Assembly (NCBI GenBank): GCA_947460245.1
Contig: CANHGL010000003.1
Location: 48,942 to 112,941, forward strand
Direction of reading: 5' to 3'
Source of the DNA: Sphingobacteriales bacterium
GTDB lineage: Bacteria > Bacteroidota > Bacteroidia > Chitinophagales > JADIYW01
Length of the DNA stretch: 64,000 nt
Part shown: positions 60,084 through 64,000 of the stretch, piece by piece
How the letters are laid out: each line of letters starts with the position of its first letter
Position numbering within the stretch: the stretch's first letter is position 1
Program-made: the position numbers and the translations under genes
Notes under the pieces: generated by a model
Seen by the model: only the letters and a program-made list of their open reading frames with translations
What the model was told of the DNA's origin: nothing
The model's database searches: none

Positions 60084-60977
60084 TTACTGCCTATTGCGTA
60101 CTTTTTGTTTAAAGGAATCCCGAATAGATTTTGCATCCAGTTCCTGTTCTATCATAACTCTATTTTCTGCTATGAGCTTAAAGAGATATATATCATCGGT
60201 GTATACGGAGGAGTCAAATTCAAAATTTAAGGTATGGTTACCTGGTACTACTTTTTTTTCGTTGTATAATTCTCTTACCAGTATACCATTTTTATCAAAC
60301 ATAGCAATTTGTACATCTTTGGGTTTGGAGAAGCTAAATTCAAAATTTCCGCCTACACTTTCATGTATAGGACCATAATAATTTTGCCTGTAGTCTTTGG
60401 ATTTTATGGGTATCGGCTTTCCTGTAATGGAGGCCATAAACTTTCTTAAATCATTTTCTTCGGTAGTATCCGATGAGTAAATGGTGCTCAATTCAGTATT
60501 ATCCATAAGGCTCCAGACTGCATATTGTGCTGAAGAGGTTTGGTAGTGTTTGTCTGCAATGTATGCTGTAAGTTTCTTTAAGTTCTCACCGGAGCGGGTG
60601 GCAACATGGTATACTGTTTCATTATTGCCACTGCCATCATGCTGTTCTGTGCACATACCTTTTATCAGTACAGATTTTTTTTCCATTGGTTGCAGAACAA
60701 TCTCTCTGTTTTCTGTAGCCACAATGTTCTGTTTGGTGCTATCTTCTGGTATAAACATATCACCAGTTTCGATTCGAATCGTGACAATTTCTTTACCTGT
60801 ATTGCTTAGCTCAGCAATGATAGGCTCTAGATAATGGGTGCTGTTGGAGTTGCCATGAATTGTGAGATTCAAGAAGTTCTTTTTTTGTATTTCGGAGAGT
60901 TTCATAGGGTTGCCAAGCGATACCTGATGGCTTAGGCAAATTGTAATAAAGAGAAACGTAAATCGTGTTATTTTCAT
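60084..60977 (-). CDS. Secreted protein of unknown function
   Basis: Signal peptide; C-terminal segment VQIAMFDKNGILVRELYNEKKVVPGNHTLNFEFDSS resembles FlgD-like/Ig repeats. Confidence 0.7.
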   Translation of the reverse strand: MKITRFTFLFITICLSHQVSLGNPMKLSEIQKKNFLNLTIHGNSNSTHYLEPIIAELSNTGKEIVTIRIETGDMFIPEDSTKQNIVATENREIVLQPMEKKSVLIKGMCTEQHDGSGNNETVYHVATRSGENLKKLTAYIADKHYQTSSAQYAVWSLMDNTELSTIYSSDTTEENDLRKFMASITGKPIPIKSKDYRQNYYGPIHESVGGNFEFSFSKPKDVQIAMFDKNGILVRELYNEKKVVPGNHTLNFEFDSSVYTDDIYLFKLIAENRVMIEQELDAKSIRDSFKQKVRNRQ

Positions 60978-61068
60978 AGGTAGTAGATGTGTATTTCTAA
61001 CGTAAAAAAGGATTAAATAGTGTAAACTCTTTTAGCTTTTTTTTATATTTTTATAGGAAATATACTAT

Positions 61069-62763
61069 ATGAGACGTCATTTACTCCTCCTTATTGTGTT
61101 ATTTTTTTCTTTCCATGCTGCGCAGGCACAGAACGCCTGTAATCGTTCCACTTCTCCCCATTTAAGGCTTATGGGTGATAGCTGGATGCACTTTCCTGCT
61201 ATATACCAAGCCTATGATTCTGCATTGGCTAAATATGGTTTTGCGGACTATTACTCGTTGAGTGATGGAACTGCATTAATTAGTATGACTGCGGAATCGT
61301 GGTGGCAGTTTCCACTAACCAAGAATGCAATGGAGTCAGCACTTACAGATGACAGAAATAAACCTATAGATGTGGTGATGGTTTCTTTGGGTGGTAATGA
61401 TGTTGCTTTTAAAATTAATAGTGGAGACTCCTTGAGTGTTTTGGACGATGATTTGTATAAGGCTAAGCTTTTTATGGATAGTATCTTTGAGTTGATTCAT
61501 CAAAAACTTCCCAATGCACAGATAATCTGGCAGTGTTATGATTATCCTAACTTCAATGACCCATGTATTAATTATCCCTGGGATCCGTATTGTGATTTAT
61601 GGGACAGCCACCGCAATCCAAGTCCCTATGAAATCAACAGATTTTTAAATTATATCAGTGATTATAGCGACTCTGTTGTTCGTGCATACAATAAGCCTTA
61701 TATCCATTTCTTTAATAATTTAGGTTTGATGCAATGGCAATATGGTCAAACCCCTGCATTGCGTTTCCCTCCTTATGCTTCTTACCCTCCGCACTCCGTT
61801 CCCTTCCCGGGAGGAAGGCTGGATTGTCCATCTCCGCACATTGCTATGGGTTTGAATGGAATAGATACCTATCACTTAGGTCCTCAAAGTTTTACGGTAC
61901 TGGCAGATTTTTATCTTAGAAAATTTATCAGTAATTATTTGCGCAAAGATCGGGATACAACCATCTACTCAGGTGGTGCAGACAAAGATGGATGGGTTCG
62001 TTCAGATAATAGTACAGGAACTGGTGAGCTGCAGTTGGCTAAGAATAGCTCAACAGTTACTAAAGGAATTTTATCGTTTAATACTTCTTTTATCCCGGAT
62101 AATAAGAAAATAAAAAGAGCCTCTCTATTTATAAAAAACAAGACCATAGAGCGGAAGTACCCCTTAAGTATGGTATTCCCTGATTTTATCAAGTTAGATA
62201 TAGTCAATGGTACTTTTGGTAATGAGAATATAGAGGCTTCTGATTTTTCCGCTCCTGCTTCTGCTACAGATATAGCATGCGTTGCAGGAAATCTCAGAGG
62301 GAATGACTATGCACTGCGCTTCGACCTCAGAGAAGATGCGCTGAAGTATATTAATACCACAGGGATTACTCAATTCAGAATTGAGCTGACGGATGAAAAT
62401 TTTATTCGTTTTTACAATGGAGATACTACGGAATTGGAAGGTCCATATCTGGATCTGTATTATGATACTACTGCAGTAACCGCTGTGATAGATAACAGAA
62501 AAATTGAAGAGCGGCTACAGATATTTCCAAATCCTGCTTCTCAAGAGATAACGGTACAACTTAATAAGGATTTTATTAGCAAGAAATTGAAAGTAAGTAT
62601 TTATAATGTACAGGGGGCTTTAGTGAGTACCAATGACTATGTTAAAGCACAGGGAAATGAGTTGATGATAGACATTCATTCACTTGCAGAGGGTGCTTAT
62701 TTGGTAACTATTGAGCAAAATCAGCTAAAGGAAAGTGGGTCTTTTGTGAAGATTACAAAGTAG
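61069..62763 (+). CDS. Secreted SGNH/GDSL-type hydrolase with T9SS type A sorting domain
   Basis: Signal peptide; GDSW, SLGGNDV and DTYH as SGNH blocks; C-terminal LQIFPNPASQEITVQL...GAYLVTIEQNQLKESGSFVKITK. Confidence 0.85.
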   Translation: MRRHLLLLIVLFFSFHAAQAQNACNRSTSPHLRLMGDSWMHFPAIYQAYDSALAKYGFADYYSLSDGTALISMTAESWWQFPLTKNAMESALTDDRNKPIDVVMVSLGGNDVAFKINSGDSLSVLDDDLYKAKLFMDSIFELIHQKLPNAQIIWQCYDYPNFNDPCINYPWDPYCDLWDSHRNPSPYEINRFLNYISDYSDSVVRAYNKPYIHFFNNLGLMQWQYGQTPALRFPPYASYPPHSVPFPGGRLDCPSPHIAMGLNGIDTYHLGPQSFTVLADFYLRKFISNYLRKDRDTTIYSGGADKDGWVRSDNSTGTGELQLAKNSSTVTKGILSFNTSFIPDNKKIKRASLFIKNKTIERKYPLSMVFPDFIKLDIVNGTFGNENIEASDFSAPASATDIACVAGNLRGNDYALRFDLREDALKYINTTGITQFRIELTDENFIRFYNGDTTELEGPYLDLYYDTTAVTAVIDNRKIEERLQIFPNPASQEITVQLNKDFISKKLKVSIYNVQGALVSTNDYVKAQGNELMIDIHSLAEGAYLVTIEQNQLKESGSFVKITK

Positions 62764-62921
62764 ATTGGAGTATTCTAAGCCTCTTAAAGGTGTTCTTTTA
62801 GTTAAATCTGTGGCTCTTTGGTCATCTTTTCCACATTTATTGTTAAACAATTCCACTTCAAATAATTTTTGAGATAATAGTGGTATTTTTATACGCTTTA
62901 AAAAACAATAACAGTTAGATT

Positions 62922-64000
62922 ATGAATAAAAATTTTACACTTTTATCATTGATTTTTTGCTTACTGATAGGTTCAGTAAATGCACAAATTTCTATTACTA
63001 CTGCTGGTACAGCATACACAGAAAACTTTGATGCTCTGCCTACTACTGGTAAATCAGGACTTAACCCTTATCCAGCTGGCTGGTACAGATATGCAAAGCC
63101 ACTATCACCCGCCAGGGATTCTATTCTTACAGGTACAGGATCATCTGCAACAGGCGGTTTTTATTCTGTGGGTGCATCTGCATCTTCTGAAAGAGCTTTT
63201 GGGTTACTTCTTGCAAGTGCTATTAAGCCACTTTATTTAGGCGCTAAATACACCAATAATACAGGTGCTGCAATTACATCAGTTGATATATCCTATAATT
63301 GTGAGCAATGGAGAAGAGGAAATAACATTGGTGTTCTTGGTCATGCAGATTCTTTAATGGTAGAATATAACTATGGTGCTGACTCTGTTCAGACTGGTTC
63401 TTGGACCAATGTTCCAGAGTTGATGGGGCTTTCAGTAAATACTGATACAATTGTTACAGCTTTAGATGGAAATACCAATAGTTCTACCAAATCTTTTACA
63501 ATTACAGGATTAAATATTCCTAATGGAACTACTTTTTGGATTCGATTCAACGATAAGGATGTTCAGGGTTCAGAAGATATGCTGGCAGTTGATGATTATA
63601 GTGCTACATTCCAAACCGGAACTGTTCCAGCATGTACAATACCTTCAGCAGCTCCTACGAATTTGGTATTAACGCCAACTTCTAGCAGTATATCTGGTTC
63701 TTTTACTAATTCTGGTTCTGCTGACGGATATTTAGTGGTATACAGCACATCTAATACCTTAGGTGCTGTACCTAATAATACTACGTCATACACAACAGGA
63801 ACTTCGTTTGGTTCAGGTACTGTTGTTCAAAGTTCAGGAAGCAATACTTTTAACGTTACGGGTTTATCTCCTACGACACCTTATTACTTCTTCGTATTTG
63901 CTTACAATGGTGCTTGTACAGGTGGACCGTTGTATTTTGGAACACCATTAACTGGAAATTCCACAACGACAGCAGTTGTAGTGCCAGATTGTACACAGCC
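62922..64000 (+). CDS. Secreted protein with fibronectin type III-like region, truncated by window end
   Basis: ATG at 62922, signal peptide MNKNFTLLSLIFCLLIGSVNAQ, frame open to the window end; APTNLVLTPTSSSISGSFTNSGSADGYLVVYS is FN3-like. Not listed in the ORF track because it has no stop in the window. Confidence 0.85.
   Translation, partial: MNKNFTLLSLIFCLLIGSVNAQISITTAGTAYTENFDALPTTGKSGLNPYPAGWYRYAKPLSPARDSILTGTGSSATGGFYSVGASASSERAFGLLLASAIKPLYLGAKYTNNTGAAITSVDISYNCEQWRRGNNIGVLGHADSLMVEYNYGADSVQTGSWTNVPELMGLSVNTDTIVTALDGNTNSSTKSFTITGLNIPNGTTFWIRFNDKDVQGSEDMLAVDDYSATFQTGTVPACTIPSAAPTNLVLTPTSSSISGSFTNSGSADGYLVVYSTSNTLGAVPNNTTSYTTGTSFGSGTVVQSSGSNTFNVTGLSPTTPYYFFVFAYNGACTGGPLYFGTPLTGNSTTTAVVVPDCTQ

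Noticed and set aside
62980-63240. Plus-strand 86-aa ORF
   Set aside because: Out of frame with the real secreted protein starting at 62922.
1-64000. CRISPR arrays, IS elements, integrases, toxin-antitoxin or phage-defence loci
   Set aside because: Looked for regularly spaced repeats, transposase/integrase motifs and known defence domains; none recognised. The EVE protein at 59606 stands alone and is not evidence of a defence island.

Overview
AT-rich chromosomal window from a Bacteroidota bacterium. This assignment rests on T9SS-type C-terminal sorting domains, TTG-N19-TAnnTTTG promoters and an alternative complex III locus. Most of the window is core metabolism. It contains a complete alternative complex III operon (actABCDEF, 3589-11982) followed by an aa3-type oxidase and assembly block (coxB, coxA, ctaB, two subunit III genes, subunit IV, SCO, DUF420, 11989-19153). 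It also contains aroA, lolA, ftsK, a thiolase, prs, rplY, pth, metK, a tRNA-Ser(TGA), ccmB/C/D, gdh, an AMP nucleosidase, mltG and gcvP. Accessory content: a Crp/Fnr-TauE-rhodanese-thioredoxin cluster (38815-41825); a divergent stress-like island with phosphoribosyltransferase, alpha/beta hydrolase, erythromycin-esterase-like protein and split LigD modules (41830-46157); a metzincin protease preceded by a stand-alone copy of its own N-terminal domain (31011-34564); and T9SS-type secreted proteins at the right end. The least explained signals are: (i) a plus-strand promoter plus intrinsic terminator in the mltG/gcvP gap with no annotated gene between them (candidate small RNA, ~54756-54823); (ii) the stand-alone protease pro-domain paralog; (iii) an FNR-like palindrome almost equidistant from two divergent -7-like elements; (iv) LigD PE and Pol modules side by side with the ligase module absent; (v) all eight convergent gene junctions abutting or overlapping. 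No CRISPR array, rRNA, IS element or prophage was recognised. All calls come from reading sequence and motifs; no database search was run.
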